DNA of 64,000 nucleotides, taken from positions 1 to 64,000 of the forward strand of contig NZ_FMWR01000013.1 in the NCBI RefSeq assembly GCF_900103085.1. The letters run 5' to 3'. Made by a program: the position numbers and the translations under genes. Shown here one piece after another: positions 20,385-30,298 of the stretch. Each line of letters starts with the position of its first letter. Position 1 is the stretch's first letter. The notes beneath the pieces were generated by a model. It did no database searches and was not told where the DNA came from. It saw nothing but the letters and a program-made list of their open reading frames with translations. The DNA is from Gilliamella mensalis. GTDB lineage: Bacteria > Pseudomonadota > Gammaproteobacteria > Enterobacterales > Orbaceae.

Positions 20385-20516
20385 GTGTTTGAGTATAAAA
20401 TACGAAAATCTATTCCCATGTTAGTTTAATAAAAAATGGGTTCGCTTATTCTTTTTATCAAGGAAAATTGCTAGAATCTAATTTAATTTTTTAAAAATTT
20501 AATTTGAGCATTATTA

Positions 20517-21056
20517 ATGAAAAAACACACATTAGAAATGATGATATCTACTGATGATATCCAAAAGCGCGTGATTGAACTAGGTCAACAAATTAGTCAA
20601 GATTATCAACATAGCCAAAATGAACTTATTTTAGTTGGTCTTTTACGTGGCTCTTTCATTTTTATGGCCGATTTGAGCAGAGCAATTACCGTTGGACACG
20701 AGGTTGATTTTATGACAGCGTCAAGCTATGGTAATGCTGTTATTAGTAACCGTGATGTTAAAATATTAAAAGATTTAGACGAAGATATCCGTGATAAAGA
20801 TGTATTGATTATCGAAGATATTATAGATACGGGTAATACACTTAGCAAAGTTATGGCTATTTTAAAATTACGCCATCCTCGTAGTATTGAAATTTGTACA
20901 CTACTAGATAAACCTTCACGGCGTGAAGTGAATGTTCCAGTGAAATATATCGGATTTTCGATTCCTGACGAATTTGTCGTGGGTTATGGTATTGACTATG
21001 CTCAACACTACCGTCACTTACCTTATATTGGTCATGTCACTTTACTTGAATCTTAA
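20517..21056 (+). CDS. hpt: Hypoxanthine phosphoribosyltransferase
   Basis: This 179-residue type I phosphoribosyltransferase of purine salvage converts hypoxanthine (and guanine) plus PRPP to the nucleotide. The PRPP loop [17 protein letters not shown] is clear, with [13 protein letters not shown] (PPi loop) and [13 protein letters not shown] (base-binding region). Length equals E. coli Hpt (178). It has a terminator-free 17-base junction to tamA, so hpt-tamA-tamB may be cotranscribed. Confidence 0.96.
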   Translation: MKKHTLEMMISTDDIQKRVIELGQQISQDYQHSQNELILVGLLRGSFIFMADLSRAITVGHEVDFMTASSYGNAVISNRDVKILKDLDEDIRDKDVLIIEDIIDTGNTLSKVMAILKLRHPRSIEICTLLDKPSRREVNVPVKYIGFSIPDEFVVGYGIDYAQHYRHLPYIGHVTLLES

Positions 21057-21073
21057 TATTATACGAGGTGTAT

Positions 21074-22789
21074 GTGCCACGATTTTCCTTTTCATTAGGT
21101 TTTCTCTTAGTGCTGACAGCTACATCAAGTTATGCTGACATGAAGTTATCCATTAAGGGATTAGCTGGAGAACTTGCTGATAATGTTGAGGCGCGTACTT
21201 CATTAATCACACCGGACAAAGTTAGTGATACCCCAAATTTTAAACGTTATTTTGAAAGTGAAGCCCAAAAAGCACTGCGTGCATTAGGCTACTACTCCCC
21301 TACTTTTGAATATAACGCACAAAATCCTAAAGTGCTTGTTGTTAGTATATCACCTGGCGAACCCGTATTAGTTGAGCAGCTCAATGTCAATATTACTGGG
21401 GACGGACAAAAAGATCCCGATTTTGAATATTTGCTAAAAAATAATTTACCCAAAATTGGCGATGTGTTAAATCATGGTATTTATGAATCATTTAAGAAAA
21501 GCCTGCAAAATTTATCACTAAAAAAAGGTTACTTTGATGCCAATATGCCTAAACATCAGTTAGCTGTCTTGCTGTCTGAGCATCAGGCCTTTTGGAATAT
21601 TGATTATACGACAGGTAAACGCTATCGATTCGGTAAAGTTACTTTTCATAATGCCAAAATCCGTGATGATTATTTAGCTAATATTGTGCCATTTAAAGAG
21701 GGTGAGGAATATACAGCTGAGCAGTTGTCATTATTAAATAGAAGTCTTACCTCAACAAACTGGTTTAATTCTGTGGTTGTTGTCCCTGATTTTCCGCATT
21801 TAACAGAAGATAAAGTACTTCCCATTGATGTGGAAACCTCTCCCCGCAAAAAAAATAATATGGATTTAGGATTAGGATTTTCAACTGATCACGGCGTGCA
21901 CGGCAAAATTGGTTGGAATAAACCATGGCTCAATAGCCGAGGACAAAGTTTTCAAAGTAACTTATCGCTATCTTCACCAGAACAACTGGTCACTATGAGT
22001 TACAAAATTCCATTAAAAAAATCGCCTCTTGAGCAGTATTATACCATTCAAAGTGGTTATAAAAAAATTGACAACAATGATACCTACTCCCGTTCTTATA
22101 CGTTCGGCACTTTACGCAACTGGGATAATTTTTATGGATGGCAAACAACACTAGGTTTCAATATGTTACGTGATGATTTTACCCAAGGTGATGCAAGTTT
22201 TAAAACATTTTTGTATTATCCTTCACTTAGCTTATCAAGAATCCGTTCTGATGGTGATTTATTAGCCATGTGGGGCGATTCCCAACGTTATTCTGTCGAA
22301 GCCGCTGGGGAATCATTAGGGTCAGATATTAATTTAGTACGCTTTCAAGCACAGCAAACTTGGATTCGCTCGCTACATAAGTCGCATCGATTTATTGCTC
22401 GTGGTAATTTCGGTATTATACAAGCGAGCAATTTTGATCGAGTTCCACCATCTTTTAGATTTTTTGCGGGTGGTGAGCGCAGTATCCGTGGTTATAGCTA
22501 TCAGTCTATTTCACCTAAAGACAAAAAAGGTAAATTGAAAGGTGCCTCTAAACTGATCACCGGTTCACTTGAATATCAATATAATTTATCTGGATCATGG
22601 TGGGGAGCTGCGTTTGTAGATACAGGCGAGGCCATAGATAAAGTTGATACAACCAAATTTTATACAGGCACTGGGTTTGGCATTCGTTGGGCATCTCCTG
22701 TTGGACCAATAAAAATAGATTTGGCAACACCACTAAATACAAACACTGGATCTATTCACCTATACATTGGCCTAGGAAGCGAATTATAA
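21074..22789 (+). CDS. tamA: Translocation and assembly module outer membrane subunit TamA
   Basis: This Omp85-family protein has 571 residues: a signal peptide (PRFSFSLGFLLVLTATSSYA), three POTRA domains (about 22-260) and a 16-strand barrel. The lid/L6 motif FFAGGERSIRGYSY carries the invariant VRGF/Y-type Arg. QRYSVEAAGESLGSD and the end GSIHLYIGLGSEL match E. coli TamA. Start: GTG 21074 is chosen because GAGG (21065-21068) is correctly spaced from it, whereas GTG 21068 would overlap that ribosome site. With TamB it helps insert autotransporters and moves phospholipid to the outer membrane. tamB begins 1 base after the stop. Confidence 0.95.
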   Translation: MPRFSFSLGFLLVLTATSSYADMKLSIKGLAGELADNVEARTSLITPDKVSDTPNFKRYFESEAQKALRALGYYSPTFEYNAQNPKVLVVSISPGEPVLVEQLNVNITGDGQKDPDFEYLLKNNLPKIGDVLNHGIYESFKKSLQNLSLKKGYFDANMPKHQLAVLLSEHQAFWNIDYTTGKRYRFGKVTFHNAKIRDDYLANIVPFKEGEEYTAEQLSLLNRSLTSTNWFNSVVVVPDFPHLTEDKVLPIDVETSPRKKNNMDLGLGFSTDHGVHGKIGWNKPWLNSRGQSFQSNLSLSSPEQLVTMSYKIPLKKSPLEQYYTIQSGYKKIDNNDTYSRSYTFGTLRNWDNFYGWQTTLGFNMLRDDFTQGDASFKTFLYYPSLSLSRIRSDGDLLAMWGDSQRYSVEAAGESLGSDINLVRFQAQQTWIRSLHKSHRFIARGNFGIIQASNFDRVPPSFRFFAGGERSIRGYSYQSISPKDKKGKLKGASKLITGSLEYQYNLSGSWWGAAFVDTGEAIDKVDTTKFYTGTGFGIRWASPVGPIKIDLATPLNTNTGSIHLYIGLGSEL

Positions 22790-22790
22790 T

Positions 22791-25700
22791 ATGACTAAAA
22801 ATTCTATGAGAATTAAAAAAGTTAAAAAATTGAAACGGATATATAAATGGAAAAAACGCAGTATTGCCATTTTATCTGTTTTCATCTTTCTAATTGCCTT
22901 TGTTATTTTATTTATATATACCAGTTTAGGGGTCAGACTAACTACTTATGTTCTAAATAAATTTTTACCTGAGTTAAGAATAACTCAAGTTGAGGGAACC
23001 TTTCACAATCTGCATATCCACGGTCTTTCGCTCGAATTACCCGGTGTTAATGTTCAAGTCAATGATGCTTCACTGTCACTCGCTGGACTTTGTTTATTAA
23101 AAACCGAAGTATGTATTAGTCAATTTAAGGCTAATGGTGTAAAAGTTTCAATTAATACCGAACAAATAGATAGTTCACCTAGCCAAGCGCCTAGCACAGA
23201 AGAACGTTTTGAACTAAAAACGCCGTTACCTATAGATCTTAAAAATACTCACCTAGCCGATATAAAAGTCACGGTTGATGACATGCAATTTGGTATGTCA
23301 GACTTTACTGGTAAAGCAACGTGGGTTAATAATCAAATTCATGTTTATCCGTCTGTAGCAACAGATTTAAGCGCTATTTTTGCAGATAATAAAATAACCA
23401 ATGCACCCGTTAAAACAACAGATGAGGATATCGCAATTAATGAAAAAATCACCGAAATTTTTAATCAACCACTGATTGACTCATTGCCTCAAGTTAATAT
23501 CCCATTAGATATTAATGTGACAAGTTTAACGGGTAATAACTGGTTATTACATATAGGTGGGCAAGATTATCGATTCAATAACGTAGCTATTCAAACCAAT
23601 ATAGTAAATAGCCATATCATGGTAAAACAAGTCGATACGGATGTAACTACCCCTTATGCAAGAGGTCATGCTGCAGTCTCCGGAGAGATCACCTTACACG
23701 ATGACTGGCCTGTGTTGGCATTAGTAAAAGCAAATACCAAACAAAACCAATTGGATGCACAGTTTTCAGGCAAATTGCTCGGAGAGTTGTTAACTAACAT
23801 AAACCTTGATGGTTCAAATCAAATGGTGATCAATGGACACATCAATTTTATTGAAAAATTCTTACCTGTAATGATGCAACTTGAAGGAAAGCATATCCAA
23901 TGGCCAATGGAAGGGCAAGCGCAATATGAATTAAATGATTTTGATGCATCAATAAATGGTAACGTGCAGCAGTATCAAATGTCTGCTAAAGGTCATATAA
24001 AAGGAGAAGAATTAGCCAACACTATGTTTGATATTGCCGGTACAGGCACCAATCAAGGTGCAATAATCGACCATGGCATAATTAAATTACCTCAAGGTGA
24101 AATTAATATAGCAGGAACTGCAAATTGGCAACAAGCCCTGCAATGGGATACTGACATAAAACTCAATAATATTGATATTACTAAAGAGTTGCCAACCTAT
24201 CCGATTCGATTAAACGGACATTTGAAAACAAAAGGCATGCTAGACGGCGATAAATGGGCGTTTAATATATCGGATCTACAATTAAAAGGTAATGTTAATC
24301 ATGCTGATTTTTTAGCATCAGGTAACGTATTTATTGATTCCAAAAATATAGCCACTGCGAATGACTTTACGATTAAATGGGGTAAAAATCAGATCGATTT
24401 AAATGGCTCAACACAACAGGGCAATTTACTTGTGAAATTAAATCTCGAATCATTATCGTTATTAGTTGATCATATGCAAGGATCAATTGTGGGAAATATA
24501 AAACTCAATAGCACACCTGATAATGCAAGCATAGATACCAATTTAACTATTAATTCACTCTCTTTTGACACAATAAAAGTCGGCAAAGCTAATCTTGTTG
24601 GCAAAGTTGAATATAAAAAACAAGTAAGTGGGAATATCAAGCTAACCGGTCAATCAATCGAACTTCCAAGCCAAACTATCCAAAAAGTAAACATTGATCT
24701 GTCTGGTAGTGAAAACCAGCATACTTTAACAGTTAATATTGATGGTGAACCTGCATCATTAAAGACTTCATTAACAGGACAGCTAGATAAAGATCGAACA
24801 AAATGGCTCGGAAGCATTTCACATGCCATGCTGAATTTAGGCAGTAACAACAATTGGCAACTCGCTAAATCTGTAGAGTTATCTTATGATGTGAATAACC
24901 AAATTCCAACCATTAATTCTCATTGTTGGATAAATGGAAAGTCAACTATTTGCCTTGATAAACAATTTTCGCTAACTAAAAACACCGATACAAGTATTAC
25001 TTTAAAAGAGATTAATCTATCTAAACTACCAATACCTAACGATGGTGAAACCAAACTCGCTGGTAATGTAAATGGTAAAGTAATCATCCAATTTAAAAAT
25101 GACAGTAGCATACCATCAATAAAAGTGAATATAATAAGTCATGATGTTTATATTCAACAAATGGTTACCTCGCAGTCGTTGCCACTGCCTTTCGAACTGT
25201 TCAAGATTGATGCAGAATTTAGTGAACAACAAGCGAAATTAGATTGGAATTTTGGTCTAAATAAATTAGGAAAAATCAGCGGAAATCTGGTTATAACTGA
25301 TCCAATTGATCAAAAAAAAATAAGTGGTCAATTAAATATCGAACATTTGGCATTAGCAATTATTAATCCGTTATTAGATAGCAAAGATTATGCCAAAGGT
25401 GCCATTAATGGTAAGGTTAAATTTTCTGGATCACTAAATGACCCGTTGCTCATAGGTAATATTAACTTACAAAATAGTGAAATAAAATCTAGCCAATTAC
25501 CGATTGATGTTAAATCAGCTAAGTTTGATCTCAATTTCACTGGTAAATCATCTACTTTAAAAGGAATTTTAACCACGCAATCTGGCAATGTTAATATTAA
25601 TGGTAATGCGAGCTGGAATACTTTTGATAAATGGCAAGCTTCATTGACAGTTAATGGCGCCGCCATGGAAGTTTCAGTACCGCCAATGATTGTTATGAGC

Positions 25701-26594
25701 ATTATCCCTGATATCAAAATCAATGCAACACCTGATGAATTAACATTATTAGGCAAAGTGAACATTCCAAAAGGTAAAATAACGGTTGAATCACTTCCAT
25801 CATCAAGTATTGATGTATCACCTGATGAAGTAATGCTCGATATGAATCGAAAAGAGATTAAACCACAAAAATTCGGCATGAAGATTTTTAGTCATCTTGA
25901 AATTGCTATTGGTGATAAAGTTATTGTCGATGCATTTGGATTAAAAGCTTCGCTTAAAGGTAACTTGATTGCGACACAAACTAATAAAGGTCTTGATTTG
26001 CATGGTGAGGTTTTGATTCCAACAGGCCGATTCCATGCCTATGGACAAGATTTGATTATTCATAAAGGCATAATTACATTTTCAGGTTCAACTGATCAAG
26101 CTATGCTCGACATTGAAGCAATCCGTAATCCTGAATCCATGGAAAATAGTAATATTATGGCGGGAATTCGTGTTACTGGATCATCTGAGTCCCCGAAAAT
26201 TGAAGTGTTTTCAGACCCAGCTATGTCACAACAAGAAGCGCTGTCATACTTAATTCGAGGAGAAGGACTTGATAGCGCTGAACAAGGTGATAGCGACATG
26301 ATGACAGCCCTACTAGTTGGTATTGGCACAGCGAAAACAGGTAAATATATTGGCGATATTGGTAACGTATTTGGTATCAAAAATCTAACGCTTGATACGC
26401 AAGGTGCAGGTAACAACTCTAAAGTTGTGGTAAGTGGTTACATATTACCAAACTTACAACTCAAATATGGTGTAGGTATATTTGATTCACTTGCCACTTT
26501 TACTTTGCGTTATCGCCTAATGCCTAGCCTCTATTTAGATGCAACATCAAGCTTAGCGCAAACATTGGATCTAATTTATCAGTTTGATTTTTAG
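22791..26594 (+). CDS. tamB: Translocation and assembly module inner membrane subunit TamB
   Basis: This AsmA-like bridge protein has 1267 residues (E. coli TamB 1259). A basic N-terminus (KKVKKLKRIYKWKKRS) and one membrane anchor (about 25-50) are followed by a long beta-rich periplasmic repeat region. The C-terminal TamB/DUF490 domain contains GLKASLKGNL, GRFHAYGQDLIIHKGIITF, SYLIRGEG and the end LDLIYQFDF, which docks to TamA. It forms a hydrophobic groove between the two membranes, implicated in phospholipid transport and outer-membrane protein insertion. Directly adjacent to tamA, so cotranscribed. Confidence 0.97.
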   Translation: MTKNSMRIKKVKKLKRIYKWKKRSIAILSVFIFLIAFVILFIYTSLGVRLTTYVLNKFLPELRITQVEGTFHNLHIHGLSLELPGVNVQVNDASLSLAGLCLLKTEVCISQFKANGVKVSINTEQIDSSPSQAPSTEERFELKTPLPIDLKNTHLADIKVTVDDMQFGMSDFTGKATWVNNQIHVYPSVATDLSAIFADNKITNAPVKTTDEDIAINEKITEIFNQPLIDSLPQVNIPLDINVTSLTGNNWLLHIGGQDYRFNNVAIQTNIVNSHIMVKQVDTDVTTPYARGHAAVSGEITLHDDWPVLALVKANTKQNQLDAQFSGKLLGELLTNINLDGSNQMVINGHINFIEKFLPVMMQLEGKHIQWPMEGQAQYELNDFDASINGNVQQYQMSAKGHIKGEELANTMFDIAGTGTNQGAIIDHGIIKLPQGEINIAGTANWQQALQWDTDIKLNNIDITKELPTYPIRLNGHLKTKGMLDGDKWAFNISDLQLKGNVNHADFLASGNVFIDSKNIATANDFTIKWGKNQIDLNGSTQQGNLLVKLNLESLSLLVDHMQGSIVGNIKLNSTPDNASIDTNLTINSLSFDTIKVGKANLVGKVEYKKQVSGNIKLTGQSIELPSQTIQKVNIDLSGSENQHTLTVNIDGEPASLKTSLTGQLDKDRTKWLGSISHAMLNLGSNNNWQLAKSVELSYDVNNQIPTINSHCWINGKSTICLDKQFSLTKNTDTSITLKEINLSKLPIPNDGETKLAGNVNGKVIIQFKNDSSIPSIKVNIISHDVYIQQMVTSQSLPLPFELFKIDAEFSEQQAKLDWNFGLNKLGKISGNLVITDPIDQKKISGQLNIEHLALAIINPLLDSKDYAKGAINGKVKFSGSLNDPLLIGNINLQNSEIKSSQLPIDVKSAKFDLNFTGKSSTLKGILTTQSGNVNINGNASWNTFDKWQASLTVNGAAMEVSVPPMIVMSIIPDIKINATPDELTLLGKVNIPKGKITVESLPSSSIDVSPDEVMLDMNRKEIKPQKFGMKIFSHLEIAIGDKVIVDAFGLKASLKGNLIATQTNKGLDLHGEVLIPTGRFHAYGQDLIIHKGIITFSGSTDQAMLDIEAIRNPESMENSNIMAGIRVTGSSESPKIEVFSDPAMSQQEALSYLIRGEGLDSAEQGDSDMMTALLVGIGTAKTGKYIGDIGNVFGIKNLTLDTQGAGNNSKVVVSGYILPNLQLKYGVGIFDSLATFTLRYRLMPSLYLDATSSLAQTLDLIYQFDF

Positions 26595-26602
26595 CATTAC
26601 CT

Positions 26603-26634
26603 CATTTAGATTCTCATCAGGCAGAATCTAAATG
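26603..26634. repeat. Perfect 12-bp inverted repeat behind tamB
   Basis: CATTTAGATTCT-catcaggc-AGAATCTAAATG lies 9 bases after the tamB stop, between convergent genes. It could act as a two-way terminator but lacks a T run. The rest of 26595-26945 is AT-rich with no gene visible. Confidence 0.7.
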
Positions 26635-26945
26635 GGATAATAATCCAACACCAACGGAAAGAATTAAAGACTGCTTACGGACACTTTAATTAAATATATA
26701 ATGTTAGCCCTTTAAGCAGTGAAATAGTGCTATCTTGATTCATTTTTGCTTGATATTATATAAGTACATAATTTCACTAAAAACAAAAAATCAAATAAAA
26801 TAAATGGTTTTTCTGACGATTTTATTGATTAATATGTTATATCAATTAACTTATCAGTTTTAGAAAATTACCTAATAGTAGGAATTACTCATGTTGTTTA
26901 TCGTAATTTGAGAAACGACTGTAACAAATATACATAAAGGCATAC

Positions 26946-27653
26946 TCACTTATAGCCAACTAACATTTCACGTTTTGCGCCAAACCCTTTTCGTTTTTCA
27001 ACGGTAAATCCGGCACTCATTAAATGACGACGAACAAAACTAGCAGCCGTAAAAGTCGCAAAACTACCGCCTGGGGCTGTTAGGCTAAAACAATTGTTAA
27101 ATAAACATTCTGACCACATATCAGGATTTTTTGCCGGTGAAAAACCATCAAAAAACCAAGCATCAATCAATACACTTTTCTTAACTAAAAAATCTGAAAA
27201 ATGACTAATATCATCATAGCATATTGTCAAACTAACGTTATCGAATTGGCAAGTAGAATCAATCAAACTAGCCTGAAGTTGTTTTGCTAACGAAAATAAC
27301 GTTGCATTTTTAGAAACCACATTATCATGTATCTTTATTAGTTCATCTAAAGATAATGGATACTTTTCGACACTGAAAAAAGCAAGATGTTTCAGTATAT
27401 GATTTGGATGCTCACTTCTAAAATTTAAAAACGTTTGCCATAAAATTAAAAAACTTAAACCTGAACCAAAACCTGTTTCGCCAATGATAAATGTATCTTG
27501 CTTATGATCTAAAAAACGCTGACATAAATTATTACCGTCAATAAACACGTATCTTGTTTCGTCAATAGCGCCTTCGGTATTAAAATATACATCATCAAAA
27601 TGAACAGAAACAGGCGTCTTATTTTCATTCCAAATAATCGTCGATTTATGCAT
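26946..27653 (-). CDS. mnmD: tRNA 5-methylaminomethyl-2-thiouridine methyltransferase MnmD (stand-alone)
   Basis: This 235-residue protein corresponds to only the N-terminal methyltransferase half of E. coli MnmC. The SAM loop is IIGETGFGSGLSFLILW, the active-site segment is IDAWFFDGFSPAKNPDMW, and APGGSFATFTAASFVRRHL and GFGAKREMLVGYK end the domain. The protein stops exactly where E. coli MnmC continues into its FAD-dependent oxidase domain, and no oxidase remnant is readable downstream to 26595. It methylates nm5s2U34 to mnm5s2U34. Without the oxidase half, processing of the cmnm5 form would need a separate MnmC2 or be absent. Divergent from plsC. Confidence 0.9.
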   Translation of the reverse strand: MHKSTIIWNENKTPVSVHFDDVYFNTEGAIDETRYVFIDGNNLCQRFLDHKQDTFIIGETGFGSGLSFLILWQTFLNFRSEHPNHILKHLAFFSVEKYPLSLDELIKIHDNVVSKNATLFSLAKQLQASLIDSTCQFDNVSLTICYDDISHFSDFLVKKSVLIDAWFFDGFSPAKNPDMWSECLFNNCFSLTAPGGSFATFTAASFVRRHLMSAGFTVEKRKGFGAKREMLVGYK

Positions 27654-27675
27654 GAATATCCCTTAACAACAGTAT

Positions 27676-27713
27676 TTGACAAACTGTATATTAGTTTAGA
27701 TTATGTATATAAT
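27676..27713 (+). promoter_or_regulatory. Promoter of the plsC operon
   Basis: A perfect -35 TTGACA (27676-27681) lies 17 bases from GATTAT (27699-27704). A perfect TATAAT follows at 27708-27713 and could serve with a longer spacer. It lies in the 87-base divergent gap between mnmD and plsC. Confidence 0.6.
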
Positions 27714-27740
27714 ACGCCAAGTTAACTTATGAGGTAAAAT

Positions 27741-28472
27741 ATGGTATTTCTGTTCCGCTTAATTAGTGTTGTTATAATTGGTATTGTCGTTTGTGTATTG
27801 GGCACCCTCTTTTGTTTATTCAACCCAAGAAATCCTAAAAATGTAGCAAGATTTGCACATATATTTAGTTTTTTATTTAAACCAATATTGGGCGTAAAAG
27901 TTGATACACGTCTCTCCCCTAATATTAGCAAAATGGGGAGCTGTGTCTACATTGCAAATCATCAAGATAACTACGATGTAATTATAGCTGGAGATGTTGT
28001 ACAACCTAAAACAGTCACCGTCGGTAAAAAAAGTCTGGCTTGGATTCCATTTTTTGGGCAACTTTATTACCTTACCGGCAATATTCTTATTGATCGCAAC
28101 AATAAATCAAAAGCTCACGATACAATTGGACAAGTTGTTAATGAAATCAAAAAACGCGGCATATCTATTTGGATATTTCCTGAAGGTACTCGTAGCCGTG
28201 GACGTGGATTGTTACCCTTTAAAACGGGCGCATTTAAAGCCGCAATTGCAGCTGGTGTACCCATTGTGCCAATTTGTGTATCGCAAACCAACGATATCAA
28301 ATTAAATCGTCTAAATAATGGGTATGTTATTATTGAAATGCTAGAGCCTATTGAAACAAAGAATTTAGGCAAAGAAGATGCTAGGGCTTTAAAGGAGCTA
28401 TGCTATAACCAAATGGCAGCTAAAATAGCGCAAATAAATGATGAAGCAAAACAGTTAAACAAACAAAAATAA
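27741..28472 (+). CDS. plsC: 1-acyl-sn-glycerol-3-phosphate acyltransferase
   Basis: This 243-residue inner-membrane acyltransferase makes phosphatidic acid from lysophosphatidic acid. The N-terminal membrane segment is at about 4-27. Catalytic HX4D appears as NHQDNYD (H74, D79), and the acyl acceptor motif IFPEGTRSRGRG contains P147-E148-G149-T150. Long stretches such as TVTVGKKSL and LLPFKTGAFKAAIAAGVPI are nearly identical to E. coli PlsC (245). First gene of a six-gene co-directional block; cmoM follows after 3 bases. Confidence 0.97.
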   Translation: MVFLFRLISVVIIGIVVCVLGTLFCLFNPRNPKNVARFAHIFSFLFKPILGVKVDTRLSPNISKMGSCVYIANHQDNYDVIIAGDVVQPKTVTVGKKSLAWIPFFGQLYYLTGNILIDRNNKSKAHDTIGQVVNEIKKRGISIWIFPEGTRSRGRGLLPFKTGAFKAAIAAGVPIVPICVSQTNDIKLNRLNNGYVIIEMLEPIETKNLGKEDARALKELCYNQMAAKIAQINDEAKQLNKQK

Positions 28473-28475
28473 CTC

Positions 28476-29255
28476 ATGAATAAACAAGATCGTAATTTTG
28501 ATGACATCAGCAATAAGTTTGCACAAAATATCTATGGCACAACTAAAGGAAAAATTCGTGAAGCGGTAGTATGGCAAGAATTAGAAAAAATTTTAGCTAA
28601 CTATCCATATGATAAATCGTTAAATATTCTAGATGCAGGTGGAGGTCAAGGTCAAATTGCTTGCAGACTTGCCAAGCTTGGACACCAAGTAACACTTTGT
28701 GATATCTCAGAACAGATGCTAGACCTAGCAAAACAAAAGGCTCAAGCAGAAAAGGTAAATATAAATTGCCTTTGCAGCTCTATCCAACTACTTGATAGCT
28801 TAATTAACCAAAAGTTTGATTTAGTTATTTGCCATGCGGTATTAGAATGGGTAGCAGAACCAATTGAATTAATAACATCATTAAAAAAACATCTCAAATC
28901 CGATGGTTATTTATCGTTAATGTTTTATAATTATCATGCGCTTTTATTTAAAACTGTCACATTAGGCAATTTTGGTTACACGCAATCAGGTTTAGCTAAA
29001 CGCAAAAAGAAAACACTTTCTCCCGATTTTCCAAGAGTTCCAACCGACGTATATCACTGGCTTACACAACTGGATTTTACTATCTTACAAAAAACAGGGA
29101 TTCGCATTTTTCATGATTATCTTACCAATAAATCCAAAGCGGAAACTCACTTTGAACAGTTATTAGAACTTGAGCAAACATATTGCCAAACTGAACCTTA
29201 TCTTAATTTAGCAAGATATATATTAGTTACTGCAAAAAATAAAATAAATTCGTAA
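28476..29255 (+). CDS. cmoM: tRNA 5-carboxymethoxyuridine methyltransferase CmoM
   Basis: This 259-residue SAM methyltransferase (formerly SmtA) esterifies cmo5U34 to mcmo5U in wobble-position tRNAs. The start DRNFDDISNKFAQNIYGTTKG is diagnostic. The SAM loop is LDAGGGQGQIACRLAKLG, HAVLEWVAEPIEL follows, and the KKKTLSPDFPR and IRIFHDYL segments match E. coli. Tightly packed behind plsC (3 bases), so translationally linked. A gap of about 100 bases with TATAAA-like sequence separates it from hldD, which may have its own promoter. Confidence 0.95.
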   Translation: MNKQDRNFDDISNKFAQNIYGTTKGKIREAVVWQELEKILANYPYDKSLNILDAGGGQGQIACRLAKLGHQVTLCDISEQMLDLAKQKAQAEKVNINCLCSSIQLLDSLINQKFDLVICHAVLEWVAEPIELITSLKKHLKSDGYLSLMFYNYHALLFKTVTLGNFGYTQSGLAKRKKKTLSPDFPRVPTDVYHWLTQLDFTILQKTGIRIFHDYLTNKSKAETHFEQLLELEQTYCQTEPYLNLARYILVTAKNKINS

Positions 29256-29356
29256 ATAAATCCGCTCTCACTCATGCTTTTTTAAATGATTACTCGAAAA
29301 TTTTGCTATAAATCGGTATTATAAGCAGATTAATTTTTTGGTTAAGGAAAATAAGC

Positions 29357-30283
29357 ATGATTGTTGTAACAGGCGGTGCCGGATTTATAGGTAGTAATAT
29401 TGTTAAAGGTTTGAATGATCTTGGGCACAAAGACATTTTAGTTGTCGATGATTTAACGGATGGCACTAAATTTGCCAATTTGGCTGATCTAGATATTGCC
29501 GATTATATGGATAAAGACGAATTTATCTCTGCCGCCATCTCAGGGGAAGATATGGATATTGAAGCCGTATTTCATCAAGGTGCTTGCTCGTCAACCACAG
29601 AATGGGATGGTAAATTTATGATGGAAAACAATTATGACTATTCAAAGGACTTATTGCATTATTGTTTAGACTTCAACATTCCATTTTTATATGCATCATC
29701 AGCTGCGACGTATGGCGGACGCAGTGATAACTTTATTGAAGATCGTACTTACGAAAAACCTTTAAATGTTTATGGTTATTCTAAATTCTTATTTGACCAA
29801 TACGTAAGACAACTATTACCCCAAGCTAACTCACCAGTTTGCGGATTCCGTTATTTTAATGTCTATGGCCCCCGCGAATCGCACAAAGGCAGCATGGCAA
29901 GTGTTGCATTTCATTTAAATGAACAGATTAACAAAGGTGAAAAACCGAAGCTGTTTGCTGGCAGTGAGAATTTTAAGCGTGACTTTATTTATGTTGGTGA
30001 TGTCGTTGCGGTCAATTTGTGGTTCTGGAAAAACAAAATCTCGGGCATTTATAACTGTGGAACAGGTCGAGCAGAATCCTTTCAAGCCGTTGCTGATGCA
30101 GTACTTAACTACCATAAAAAAGGCGAAATTGATTATATTCCTTTCCCTGATCATCTAAAAGGACGCTATCAAAGCTATACCCAAGCTGATCTGACTAAAT
30201 TTAGACAAACAACATGTTCAATCGAATTTAAAACCGTTGCAGAAGGCACTGCTGAATATATGAAATGGCTAAATGAACAATAA
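29357..30283 (+). CDS. hldD: ADP-L-glycero-D-manno-heptose 6-epimerase
   Basis: This 308-residue short-chain epimerase makes ADP-L,D-heptose for the LPS inner core. The NADP loop [16 protein letters not shown] is at the N-terminus, followed by [13 protein letters not shown] and the catalytic [11 protein letters not shown]. The substrate part [15 protein letters not shown] and [11 protein letters not shown] agree with E. coli HldD (310). An AAGGAAAA ribosome site precedes ATG 29357. First of hldD-waaF-waaC, the usual heptose cluster order. Confidence 0.97.
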   Translation: MIVVTGGAGFIGSNIVKGLNDLGHKDILVVDDLTDGTKFANLADLDIADYMDKDEFISAAISGEDMDIEAVFHQGACSSTTEWDGKFMMENNYDYSKDLLHYCLDFNIPFLYASSAATYGGRSDNFIEDRTYEKPLNVYGYSKFLFDQYVRQLLPQANSPVCGFRYFNVYGPRESHKGSMASVAFHLNEQINKGEKPKLFAGSENFKRDFIYVGDVVAVNLWFWKNKISGIYNCGTGRAESFQAVADAVLNYHKKGEIDYIPFPDHLKGRYQSYTQADLTKFRQTTCSIEFKTVAEGTAEYMKWLNEQ

Positions 30284-30298
30284 AACGGAATTAATTAA

